From Gyrodactylus bullatarudis (Eukaryota > Platyhelminthes > Monogenea > Gyrodactylidea > Gyrodactylidae): a stretch of 64,000 nt of DNA. The position numbers and the translations under genes are program-made. Shown one piece after another: positions 23,451 through 36,200 of the stretch (the stretch's first letter is position 1; each line of letters starts with the position of its first letter). The DNA lies in assembly GCA_012064415.1 (NCBI GenBank), contig SSNU01000163.1, forward strand, positions 868,001 through 932,000, in the 5' to 3' direction. The notes under the pieces are model-generated. The model saw only the letters and a program-made list of their open reading frames with translations. It made no database searches and had not been told where the DNA came from.

Positions 23451-26400
23451 ATGTCATCTGAGGAGGATAGAAGAAAACAAATTAGTGTTAGAGCCATAGC
23501 TCAAGTTGAAAATGTGGTCAACCTGAAAAATTCCTTCAACCGACATTTGCATTTCGATATTGCAAAGGATAGAAATGTTGCTGAGAATCTAGACTTTTAT
23601 CAATCTCTAGCTGGAACTGTTTGGGAGTATCTTGTCTCAAGATGGATTAGAACTCAACAATTCTATAACAAGGAAAATCCCAAAAGAATTTATTATCTCT
23701 CTATGGAATTTTACATGGGTCGTACATTAACCAATACAATGTTGAATCTAAACCTCTCAAATACTGTGGATGAAGCTCTGTACCAGGTAAAATTATAATG
23801 TTATTAATACTTGAAGCTTGGCCTTGATCTAGAAGATATTGAAGAGGAAGAATTCGATGCCGGTCTAGGAAATGGTGGATTGGGTCGTTTGGCCGCTTGC
23901 TTTCTTGATTCGATGGCCACCTTGGGTCTTGCTGCCTATGGCTATGGAATTCGTTATGAGTATGGCATCTTCAAGCAAAGAATCAACAAAGAAGGATGGC
24001 AAGTTAGTTAAAATCGGTAAATTGAATATTTTCCAAGGTTGAAGAGCCCGATGATTGGCTCCGATATGGAAATTGCTGGGAAAAGGGCAGGCCTGAGAAA
24101 ATGCATTCTGTCCATTTTTATGGAAGAACCGAGAAAATTAATGATACCAAAAGTCGTTGGATTGACACAATGATCCTGAAGGCAATGCCCTATGATACAC
24201 CTGTACCTGGTTATCATAACAACACTTGTAATACTCTAAGACTTTGGTCTGCGAAGGCAAACAATGATTTTGACTTGCAGAATTTTAACACTGGCGACTA
24301 CATAAATGTGAGCTTTACGTGACACACTTTTCATTTTCATCTTTTCAAATCTTTTTCCCCTTTTTAAGGCCGTCTGTAATCGTAATAACGCTGAGAACAT
24401 TTCTCGTGTCTTGTATCCAAACGATAACTTTTTCGAGGGGAAAGAGCTCCGCTTAAAGCAGGAATACTTCCTCGTCGCCTCTAGCCTTCAGGATATCATA
24501 CGGAGATACGAGAGACATTCAACTGACTACACAAAGTTGGCCGATAAAGTCGCCATTCAACTGAATGATACTCATCCCTCCCTGGCCATACCGGAACTGA
24601 TGAGATTTCTCATTGACATCAAGGACTATGACTGGCAAACTGCCTGGAATGTTACTTGTAATGTTTGTGCATATACAAATCATACTGTCCTACCAGAGGC
24701 TCTGGAGAGATGGCCTGTATCAATGTTGGGCAACATTCTCCCTCGTCACCTGGAGATTATCTATAGAATCAATCATGAATTCCTTCAAGTAATCATTCAT
24801 TATGTATATTCCCTTAATTATCATCTAGCTGGTACAACAAAAATGGCCCAACGATGTCGATAGAATGCGTAGAATGTCTCTGATAGAAGAAAGCGGTGAC
24901 AAAAGAGTTAATATGGCCTTTTTGTGCATTGTCGGATCGCATGCTGTCAACGGGGTTGCTGCCATTCATTCTGACATTATCAAAAGAGATACGTTAGTAT
25001 AATAATACAACTAAAGTTTTCATTTTTCCCATCTGAGAATTGCAAAAATAATAATAAAGTTGATTGAGAAAAATGATACTAATACTAATATTTTACTAAT
25101 ATAATACAGCTTCAAAGATTTTGCTGAATTATGGCCAGAAAAGTTTCAAAACAAGACTAATGGTATAACACCAAGGAGATGGCTTCTCTTGTGTAATCCA
25201 TCCCTGTCGGATTACATAAATGATGCTCTCGGTGGTAACGACTCTTGGGTGACAAATCTCTCTGAACTGGAGAAACTCAAGCCTAGTGCCGTCAATGAGA
25301 ATTTCATTCGCAAATTGATCACAATCAAATGGGAGAATAAGCAAAAGTTTGCAAAGTATCTTGAAAAGCACCAGGGCGTTGTCATTGATCCTTCCTCCAT
25401 GTTTGATATTCAAGTGAGTTTTTTTTCTTTCCATCTCATCTTAAGAGGAAGCATTTCATTAAATTGATTGTAGATTCGTACTCGAAACCCATGTAAACTA
25501 CTATCAAAGCACCCATAAATATACATAAATATAAAAGAGATTTACTTTAGGTTCACCTCAGGAGAGAGAACCCAACCAGGAGCGAAGAAAAAGAAATTGT
25601 AGACACTCAATATTTTTCTGAATACTTTTAGGAATGTCAGAATAGAATGTTTATACAGTTTACAGTACAGAAGTATGATTTGATTCTCTCAGTATCCTTT
25701 GCATGAAGACGAGTGTCAAGCTTTTGGGTGTAGTTGAGTAACTTCAAAAGTGTGTTCAGGTCGAGGAACATTATTTTGGTCTTATTGGTGTTGACTGATG
25801 ATCTAATTAATTCTTGTTGTGATGACAAATGAGTTGGCAAATAAGTTTAATAATTACATTTTCATTCCAACATCAATAGTAAGCATAATATATTTGCTAC
25901 GAGGAAAAAAAAATTTTTTTTTTATAAATGAAATATATAAAGATGCTACATTTCTAAAAATACTTTCACTTTATTACCAATGACAGGTGAAACGAATTCA
26001 CGAGTACAAACGTCAACTCTTGAATGTGCTCCATGTTATAACCCTGTACAATAGGATCAAGGCAAATCCAGAAAAGAATTACACTAAAAGGACTGTTATG
26101 ATTGGTGGAAAAGCAGCACCTGGCTATCACATGGCCAAATTGATTATCCGTCTTATCACAGCAGTCGGTAACATCATCAACAATGATCCAATTACAAATA
26201 AATACCTGAAGGTAATTTAGTCTTTCTTTAAAAAAAATAAGTTTTTTATTGCTTGATATGATTCATTTTCAACTGCCACAGCTTTAGAGGCTGAAAAATA
26301 ATGCCTCCATTCTCTCGGTGAAACTACAGAGAATGTAAACAACTTTTATTGTCCAAACAGAATGTAGGATTTTTTTTCATCTCAAAAATTCTAGGGGAAA

Positions 26401-28077
26401 AGAAGTTGACAATCAATCTGGAGATGAGCCAGGAAAACGTAAAAAACTAAAAAATAATAACTTGTTCTTTTGACTATAATGTTGTTTTTTGGCTTGTATT
26501 GGTCTATCTGTAGAAAAAGAAAGGGGAGAAAGAGGTGTAGTATTTTTTAAATAGCAAGGATTATAAAAATTGAAAGAAAATAAAAATTAAGATTAGAATA
26601 AAAAAAATTTATATTACCTTGATAAAAATAGTTTGGACTCACACAATAATTCGAATAAATGTCGTATTCTTCTTCTGGCGTGAGATTTTTCAAAAAACTT
26701 GGGATACTTAAAACCTTGTGTGTGTCTAATCGAAAACCAATCAGATTTCTTCTCAACTTTAATCAATCAATTCTAACCAACGATTTCTAATATTTATATC
26801 CGTCTTATTACCATTAACGACCTCGTTTAGTTTAATCTCTTGATAAACTCCAAAACCATATTTTTATATTTATTCCTCATGTTACCTAGACTTTTTGTAG
26901 CTGTATTAAAATCTATTATATGATCTGGATTGTTCTTTTATTTAGTATGACCTAAACGAAAAAAAAATCAATTTCCAATGGTAATTTTTACTGTAAGAAC
27001 CTGATGTTTAACATGTTTTTCATTCAACTGTTCAATGATTTTCATTTATGAAAATATGAAATTAAAAACCAAATCTTGACGAATCTATGAAGTCTTCAGA
27101 TCATCTCAGGCCAATGTTGAAGCGAGCAAACATCCGGGCGCATAATCCAAACTTTTTCTCCTCTATAATCCAATTAATATTGAGAATTTCGGTTTAAATT
27201 AAATAGATGGGGGTGAAAAAATTTATTGAAATTGCGTCCTTCCCTTGTCAAAATGTATGAATAACATGAATTGACAGTTTGATAAAAAAATTATTTTTCC
27301 TCCCCTCTGTAGTTAATTTACCTTGTCAACTATCGTGTCTCATTGGCTGAGAAAATCTTCCCAGCTGCCGATTTGTCAGAGCAAATTTCAACAGCTGGCA
27401 CAGAGGCCTCAGGCACAGGAAACATGAAGTTTATGCTGAATGGAGCTCTTACAATCGGCACAATGGACGGAGCTAACGTGGAAATGTCCGAGGAAATGGG
27501 CGAAGAGAATATGTTCATCTTTGGCATGACTGTCAGTGAAGTTGAGGAACTAAATCGAAAGGGTTACAACCCTCAAGATTACATAAATAAGGAGCCCGAG
27601 TTGAAAATGTGTCTTGAGCAAATTCGCTCTGGCTTCTTTTGTCCGGAGAATCCAGATCTATTCAATGATATCTACAACTCCATTAGTTATAGTGATCATT
27701 ACAAGTTGTGTGCTGACTATAGGGACTACATCAAGGCACAAGATTTGGCCTCTGAGACTTATAAGGTAACTACTATTATTATTATTTCAAAATATATTTG
27801 CATATCAATATATATTTGTATAATCTAAATACATGTCTACTTTGAAGTAAGTAAGTAAATATGAAAAATAGTTTAAACTTCACAATAGCGATTCAACTCT
27901 AATAACTTTTTATTTTTTTTTCAGGATGAAATGAAATGGGGCAAAATGTCCCTACTGAATATAGCCTCATCGGGCAAATTCTCCTCTGATCGCACCATAA
28001 CCCAGTATGCTAGGGAAATTTGGGGCGTTGAACCGTCAACCATGAAACTTCCCCCACCCTGTGAATCCATCTCCTAA
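23451..28077 (+). CDS. PYG: Glycogen phosphorylase
   Basis: Cytosolic enzyme that releases glucose-1-phosphate from glycogen with PLP as cofactor. Nine exons, about 23451-23786, 23817-24003, 24039-24307, 24369-24789, 24830-24992, 25111-25413, 25987-26211, 27312-27762 and 27925-28077, give about 836 residues, the normal length. The phosphorylation site context [10 protein letters not shown] is present. Also visible are [79 protein letters not shown] and the PLP-lysine region [20 protein letters not shown]. Introns grow from 30 nt at the 5' end to about 0.57 and 1.1 kb further 3'. An in-frame non-ATG extension upstream of 23451 was not used, because the family starts near [10 protein letters not shown]. 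Confidence 0.96.
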
Positions 28078-28538
28078 ATTAAGTAAGAAATCTCAATTTT
28101 GTAGAGACAAAAAGAAGGGCATTACTTGATTATTTTCTCTCTATTCATATTGAAAATCATCTACACTTTTACTTGTTATTATTATTATTACTATAGTGAT
28201 ATATAATTTGATCTGTATTTAGATTTGTTTTAGTCATTTAGGACTCTCTCTTGAATGATTTCAATGCAATAAACATTGTTTGCTTATTTCAAATGTCTCC
28301 TTCTTCTAAAGAGTTGTCATCAAATTATACATATCTACACAAGTTCAGAAAGCATGTCTGTTCAAATTTGCAAATTTACAACAAAGACAATAGTCATACG
28401 CGCAGTACATATCTTTATTGCAATAGTAGTTGATAGAAAATAAGATGATGCATTAGAAACAATCAAACAATTACTCAGAAGAGAAAAACAAACATCATTT
28501 ATGCGTCACATAAGAAAAAAAAGAAGATGAACAGATGA
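28078..28538. other. Convergent 3' region, no gene
   Basis: About 460 bp between the stops of glycogen phosphorylase (+) and the peptidase gene (-). It contains the 3' UTRs and an AATAAA motif near 28268. No coding signal is recognised. Confidence 0.5.
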
Positions 28539-31500
28539 TCATTTCTTGCTTGTTTTGCTTTCCTCGCTTAACTGGCTCTTGTTGAAAAGATCAATGCAGT
28601 TTGTGTAAATATCTTCTGATTCGACAACACCATCAAGACGATGGCCCTGATTCGGATACATGAAGAGTTTGCACAAAAGATTCTTTGACAAGGTTGACGA
28701 TTTCACCTTTTGATAAAACACCCGTCCCTGTAAAGAGGTGAATTTAGTAAATACTTGATATCTAAAAAATCTTCCAACAAATATCTTGAGTTGAGAGTCA
28801 AGAAATCAAGCTTGACTTACTTGCCAATTGGGAACCCGTAGATCAGAATCTCCCAAGAAAACATAAATTGGAACAGACCATTGAGAAGTTACATAGGAGA
28901 GGGGTGACATTTTGGCCATAATCTCAAACTGTTTTCCCTTGTTAACAACTTGACCTTGGAACCAGCACTGGCCTCTGGGCTGTAGAGAATTTGTCAGTTG
29001 ATCCAGCTCTTGTTGTTCCCTTTGACTTTTAGTGTAGTCAGTATCGACCTGCTGGACAAATTGTACAGTGTTACTTTCAACGAAAGCCCAATCAGGGATA
29101 TCACTGGAGTAGGCCATGCCCAAAAGCTCTGTGACAGGATTCAAGGCCAACGCTCCAGAGAATATGTCCGGGAAACGACCAGCCAGATGACATGTGAGAA
29201 AACCTCCATGAGAGCCCCCATAGAGGTAGACGGGGACGTCTGAAGATAAAAATTTATCTTGACATTGTTTTAGACTGTCGATGCAGTCAGTAACATCAGC
29301 TGTGCCAATATGACCAGGTAAACACCTAACTGAGGCATCTCCATAGCCAATGGAGCCTCGATAGTTTGGCATCAGTAGGGAATAGCCATCGAGAAGAAAG
29401 GCTGCCAAAGTTGCTGACCATGAATGGAAAAAGGCTGAATGTGGACCTCCGTGAATCACGACGATAAGACCTTTGACCTTTGCACTTCCTATATGAGAGA
29501 GAGAGAAGTTTAAAATACTAAAATATATTTAAAAAAAACTAGATATCTCAGATCAAAGATGAAATTAAAATTATCCAGGTAGAGAGACTTGAAAAAGACT
29601 GCATATTTTATTTACACTTGGAATAAACAAAGAACAAACCTTTTAGAGAGTTGAATTTAACCTGGCCCTGGTTGAGTTTGACAAGGGTTGACTCAAAGTC
29701 AAACACATTCAAGTCATTAATATTCATTGGCAGGGATGATCTTGTCCAGAATCTAATCGATTCAACTCCCTGTATCTCCTCCTCAGCCTGGCTTGGCGAG
29801 TAATTAATCCTGGTCCATCTGGAAAGAGAGAGATGGAAATTATTTCGAGTCTTTTCGTATGATATCAAACCAACCCCAAAAGAACCATTTACCAATCAAG
29901 TTGATCTACAATTCCATCTTTTTTCTGATTTTTACGTGTTAAAAATCAGAAATTCGTCACAATTTTCGAAAAGTTTTTACACTTTTGATACTACTGCATC
30001 TTAATTATATTTCTCAAAGACCAGAAGATACTCTTTTGTTAGGAATTTAATCCAGGACAATTTGAGGATGTCATTTTTGTTCTTTGTCTATTTCGTTCAT
30101 GTTCAAAGCCTTGCAAGTTGGGTTTTCAGTTTTTACCAAAGTTTTTCGTTCAGTTATTCGGTAAAAAATATTCTCTTTAAAATGTTTACTTCTCAGAATA
30201 AAATACGTACTTACGATGATGAAGCAGAACTTGTTGAATCAGAATACAGGGTATCAAACTCACTTTAGCTTATTCAGGTCCTCTTGAGAGAGATCACCCA
30301 GAGGTAGGCGTAGAATTCCAATGGCATGTGGATGAAGAAGACTTGTCACTTTGGCCAATACTGTGGATCCTTTCACTTCAATTATGGAGATCTAGGGAAG
30401 ATCTATCAATTTTATAATATGATAAATTTCAATTCGTCTCGCCTATTTTTTTTGGAGTCCGACCCTACATGACACTGTATGTTAGGCTAGGGTGAAATTT
30501 CTAGACTCATTTTCCTACCGAATAGATCTCTGATTTCCAAGTTTATTTCGTATTAAGGCATGGCTCGAGACATTGGCCGACTGTATATTATACGCCAATC
30601 TCAATATGTGTTATGAATGGAAATGAAAGCCTGAAATTAGGGCTAGATGAATTCATGGTTCAATGATGCAATGATTAGAGGAGGACTTTCCTAATAAAAT
30701 TTTTGACATATACATGTAGATTTCTTAAAGGATCATTAGTGGTCTCTCTTTAAAAATGATATAAATGTCAAGCTAACCAGAAGAGAAGACGGATCAGTTC
30801 TAAGAAATATTTTTGAGAAAAAGACTAAAAATGGTAAATATCTTCATTATGCCAGGTTTAGTCCAGTTTCACATAAAGTTGGCTTAGTAATTGGTCTAGG
30901 GAAGAGAATACGAAGGATTGCTAGTTTGGAAGAAATATCAAGAGAAATAGAGACGGCAAAGTCTTGTTTAATGGAAAATGGTTATCCAGCCAAATTTGTG
31001 GACAAGTTTACCAATCAACTTTTGATTAGATATTAAGCTGTCAATACTGCGGAAGGCGAGAAAACAAAAACTTTTATGAAACTCAACTTCAAAGGGGTTT
31101 GGTTTTAGTAATGATGTCGGGAGAAAACTCAACAATCTCATCGATCAACATCATGAAAATATAAAATTGAAAATTTTATTCAAAACTTAGATATTATTCA
31201 GTTTGATCTATAAGGATTTACTTGACCCTAAAGAAAAGACTTTATTGATCTACAAATTTCAGGGTAGCGCTTCGTATATAGGACGTACTATTAGGAAGTT
31301 GTCATTGAGATCTTTTGAACACCTCAATAAAGATACTGCGGTGACCAGACATCTTAAAAACGAAAACCATGATGCTTTGACTTCTAAGTTCTCCATCTTA
31401 TATAAAAACCCAGGGGATTGACAGCAGAGATGTGTGGGCGAAGGAGAAATTCTTCATCAACATGTATAAACCTAATTTATGTGTTCAAAAGAATTATTCA

Positions 31501-33289
31501 TTTAATCTTCAACTACCATGGCCTATGTGAGCTTTTTCACTGTTGCTATTCAATGAAGAGTTTTTGGGATTACATTATATTATATTTTGTATAATTATAG
31601 TATTAATAAAATAAATAAGATAAGAAACCACTGATGATCCTTTAAGAAATGTACATTTAGTTTTAAATATATCTCCCTACATATTTCTAAATTATGTATT
31701 TTCGGACGTTTTTCAACATTTACGTGAATCGCTTGAACGTAGTAATTTTAATGAAAAATTCATTGAATGGAATTATTTAATCAAGAAACTATACGTTTTA
31801 AAGAGTTTAAATGAAAAAATAAACATCTTGATAAAAAAATTTAAATCACCACCGTGTAATCAGACAAGGAGTTTTGATATGTTTTGCTTTGGGATGAGGT
31901 TATATCAGAAAAAGAGAGAGAGTGAGTAGCGCATAACTTCAACCACTATTTTGTTATTGTTACGCATCAATGTTAAAAGGGCATTCAAAATCAATATTAT
32001 CTTACATCTTGCGATATCAACTTTTCACTGGTCCAATCCTTCAACTCTGGTCCAAACACTGCTGGGAGTACAAGTGGAGACTTTGGAGGGGACTTCTTCA
32101 TAGCCTTGACACTTTCCTCTTCCTCTCTAGCGTACTTTTCCACATTGACCATGACTGGTGTATGGCTAAATGACCACTTGGTTGAAAAGACAACAAATCG
32201 AGAATCTTCTGTCCAACAAGAAAAAGGAAGACCCATGGGATTGTAAATACCGGGAAAGCCATTGTCTAATGGATAATCGATGATTGGTATGAGACAGACT
32301 GGTCTTGAATCATCCTCATTCCATTTGAGGCATTGAAGTCTCTGACATTGAAAATGTGGACCACCAATGAACATATCGAGCCAGACTAGAAATTTACCAT
32401 TCGGACTGAACCTCGGACAACGAGCAGAATTTTGTTCTTGACTCAAGATTTTAATTTGATCAGAATCTAAAAGTGGATTGCAAAACATTTAGAAATAAAT
32501 AATTAAGAATAACTCACCCAGTTTGTAGTGAACTAGAGGACTTCTCCTCTGATGACAGTATGCAAGACCTTCTTTGATCGGCATCAAAAAATGACAAACC
32601 AGTATTAAATCTTTTGAGTCGGGTGTCCAGACAGCTTGACCAAATGTCTTATCAACAACTGGAATGACTTTGGTGATCCTTTCCTTATTCAAGTCAAAGA
32701 TAGCCACTGTTGGATTTTCCATATCGTTGAGTAATTCGCCATAATTCTGAACATGCTCAAATGGAAGCTCATTTTGGTTTGCTTCCACGGAGAAAACAAT
32801 TTTACTCGAATCCTTGGATACCTGAGCCGATGAAAACGGACAGCTAGGATCAGATCTAAAGGGAATAACCTTTTTGAATTGATTTTCTTTGATTTTAGTT
32901 GGGTCTAGAATTTGGATCGATTTCACCAGACCAGTACTATTGAAAATAGATATAAATGTCCCCTCCTTTGGAGAGACTTTAGCAAGCTTTGGGTTCTTTA
33001 CGAAAACAGAAAATTCTTGACAAACATATCTATTGCCAGCATCATCTTTAATATCCCAAAGGATTCTTGACTCTTTTGATGAATACGAGGTCAATACACT
33101 TTTGTGGGAGGAAATAAGTTTGTCTTGCTTCAAGTCAAAAAAGTCTACTTTCTGAATATCATTGGAATCATTTTTCACGTCATCTCTAACATTCCATAGC
33201 GTTTTTGTGGAAATAAAGTCAGATGAAATATGATTGATCTCAGCAGATTTAAGGGTTGGAACTTTACTCAGCTCAGTGTAAATTGTCAT
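28539..33289 (-). CDS. APEH: Acylaminoacyl-peptidase (S9C serine peptidase)
   Basis: Cytosolic enzyme that removes N-acylated amino acids from blocked peptides. The start MTIYTELSKVPTL lies at 33289. The N-terminal half is the beta-propeller part, for example FSSAQVSKDSSKIVFSVEA, FGQAVWTPDSKDLILV, CPRFSPNGKFLVWL and GLPFSCWTEDSRFVVFSTKW. The alpha/beta-hydrolase half has VVIHGGPHSAF, the nucleophile motif GGSHGGF, GDSDLRVPNWQ with the acid, and PNQGHRLDG with the histidine, so the triad is intact. Total length is roughly 700 residues, near the family norm. The intron at about 30394-32005 is 1.6 kb and holds a decayed Penelope-like element in the opposite orientation. Other introns are about 50-350 nt. 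Confidence 0.93.
30715..31653 (+). mobile_element. Decayed Penelope-like retroelement with GIY-YIG remnant
   Basis: It lies inside a peptidase-gene intron, on the other strand. A first open segment (about 30757-31035) reads KNGKYLHYARFSPVSHKVGL, GKRIRRIASLEEIS and CLMENGYPAKFV, the usual end of a Penelope-type reverse transcriptase. After stops and a frame change, 31203-31421 reads LLIYKFQGSASYIGRTIRKL with SFEHL and RHLKNENH, a GIY-YIG endonuclease remnant; the usual Cys pair before YIG is gone. The block is flanked by imperfect inverted repeats of about 30 bp (30715-30746 and 31624-31653, sharing TTTCTTAAAGGATCAT). It has in-frame stops and cannot make a functional protein. Confidence 0.75.
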
Positions 33290-36200
33290 TTTTTATAGTT
33301 TTGAATAAATTCTTCTAAAATAAGTAGCTGTAGCACGGTTGTTCAGAACAAATCAAGTCCTAATTAGTTGAAATTTCGCAAAAAATTTAAAAGACAAATT
33401 TCTTTTATTTTGAAAAAGTTATTTGTTTAAATTATGCATGGTAAATATTTTAAAACTTCTATTTTTTAAGTAAATTGGTTAAATCTTAAGAAAAACTCAT
33501 TGCTAGTTTTAAGTATATATAATATATTAATTATAATAATTCAAAACTCTTTTAGTCTTAATTCGTTCACACAGTTGAACCTAGTATTTCACTCTTGGCC
33601 ACAGTAGGAGCCGAAACCATTTACAGTCTTTAAATTTTGGAATATCTTAGTTAATAAAATATTTAAATTATGTGACTACTAAAAAGTATTATTATTTTTT
33701 AATATTATACTTTTATAATGTTTATTTAAAATCTAATTGTCATCATTCGCAATCACGCAACTTCAATTTAGGCTGTATTCTCATAAAAACAAATTACTTT
33801 CCCTTTACACATAATGTTATGCTGAAAGGCATGAAAATCAATTGGTTCTTCATTCATTTCAATGCATATTACACTCTCACAACAGATTTATTCAAGTATT
33901 ACAAAGTGTATTTGTAGTAACCTCGTTATGTATTTGTGCATCTCAGAATTTTACGATATTATTTGTATTATTGATAATGTTTTTATTTCAAAATGCTCCC
34001 ACTTCTGGACATTGTTCAAGTTACTTGTTGTAAAACAGAAATCCTTAACCCAATCTTTAATCTTGATCGATAGATTTTTAATCGTTTGCCCTACACATGG
34101 ATCTCTAAACTCTTTGTTACCTCTCTGATGATAAAGATTAAAGCTCAAAGTGTTTAAAAGATTCTATTTTTGATTTCCTGTTTCTTTTCAATCACCGTGT
34201 AAACAAGGATGTAAATTAACCAATCGATTCCATATTACAAGTAAGGAAGTGATCGAACAAAATTAGTCATCTTCTTGTAATAATTTCTTTTAGGATAATC
34301 AATTTTTCTTCTGTAATGAATATATTACATATTGAACTTGTAATGCATGAAGGTACAATACAAGTTTTGTATTACGTAAACAGTTTATTTTCATCATCAT
34401 TAGTAAGCAATGCAAAATCCTGAACAGGTACCTTATCCATTGTAAACTGTAATGATTTTTAATCAGAATACATGCATTGTACACATTCATTATAAACTAT
34501 TAAAGTGATGCAAAACAAAATGTTGTAATCAAAAGAGAACTACTCCATATTCCTACATCTTCCTGTTCCAACCATAAATAAAAAGCACATTTACATCCTC
34601 ATGTTCATTCGAGGAAAGCCTTCATTTCCATTCAAAAGTATATTTGGATACCCAATAGGAGTAATATGCAGGGTTACTAACCTTTTTTAATAAAAACATT
34701 TTATTAAACTAACAAGGTGAAAAATCATCTCATCATATGGCCATAAAAGATCAGAGATATTCGTCATTACTAAGGGAAATAGAATAGTTCAATTATCACG
34801 AAGAAAAATTGCCCAAAATTACGGAGAATGAGTAATTTCTCAAAGCTAATAATATGTCCAAATTTGAATTCGACGTCTAATGTTGATGTCGATAGTCAGT
34901 TTTTAACCCTTCATGTCCCAAATGATTTTTTTTCATCACAAAAAATAGAAAATTTGCATCCTTGCCGAAATAATGGCGTTGAAATCTGAATTCTTTTTAG
35001 AAAGCCGATAATAGGGGTTAAAATGTGCGTTTTTGGCTCTGTAACCAGTATATCTTTTAAACTATAAGAGATATCGAGCAGGTGATTGAGTGTTTGAAAT
35101 ATACAGCTATTGTTTTACGTTAGAAAGTTAAAGCTAATTGATATGAAGTTGGGAATCTATGAACTTTACGGAAATCTCGATTTTTACCATTTGAAGAAAA
35201 AAATTATTTTTATGAAAAATGTGGTCATTTTTCAAAATTCGATTTGGCGCAAAAATCCCATTTTTTCGAACTGAAAATTTTTGTTGATTTAAAAGTTGGA
35301 GGTTGATCAAAAGAGGTTTTACAAGATCAGGATTAGACAAGAAAATCAATTCACATGAATCTTATCTGATGTATAGCCTTATAATCGTTTGGGTGCTGAA
35401 ATTCGATTTTTAGATCATTTTCACTACTCGAAAATCAATGAAATTTCGATAATTCAAAATCTCTCAAAAATGGGGTAAATGTCGGTAATTTGACGGTGCT
35501 AGTCAGCTTTCTTGTCTAATCATAATCTTGAAAAACCCCATTTAATCAACCTCCAACTTTAAAATCAACAAAAAATTTTAGCTCAGAGTTCAAAAAATGG
35601 GATTTTGGCGCCAAATCGAAATTTAAAAAAAGACCATATTTTTCATAAAAAAATTTTTTTTTCAGAATTTTTTTCTTCAAACGGTAAAAGTGGCCTCAAG
35701 TGCGTATCTTTATGAATTATTCATATTTTTGTAGCTTAATAAATTTTCTTTCTGATGAGGGATGAAAAAAAGTATTATAGGTATTTTTCAGCTCAAAATA
35801 TAGCTCAAGAAAGTGTTGTGCTCCACTGGTGGAACAACGGGACATGAAGGGTTAAACCCTTCAAATAATCGAAATCACTAAAAGTTTTGAGCTAACCGGA
35901 GATTTAATTTCTTGTTAGAATAGTGAATTCTTATCTTCATCTCAATTAGACGAAGAAGATGAATTTCAAAGTCAGACAAGAGAGTTAATCTCGGATACAA
36001 CCTGACCTACTTTACTCTAACAAATGTATAAACTATAGTAGACAATTTAGTGATTAATTAATTTTGTGCCACATTTTTTCCTTTTACAAGTGTTACTATA
36101 CCCTTGTCTGCAACTGGGTTTTTTCCCCATTGATTTTATAAACATATCCTGGGTTGAATTGTGTGAAATACAATTCTGTCTCATCACTTTAAAAACGAAT

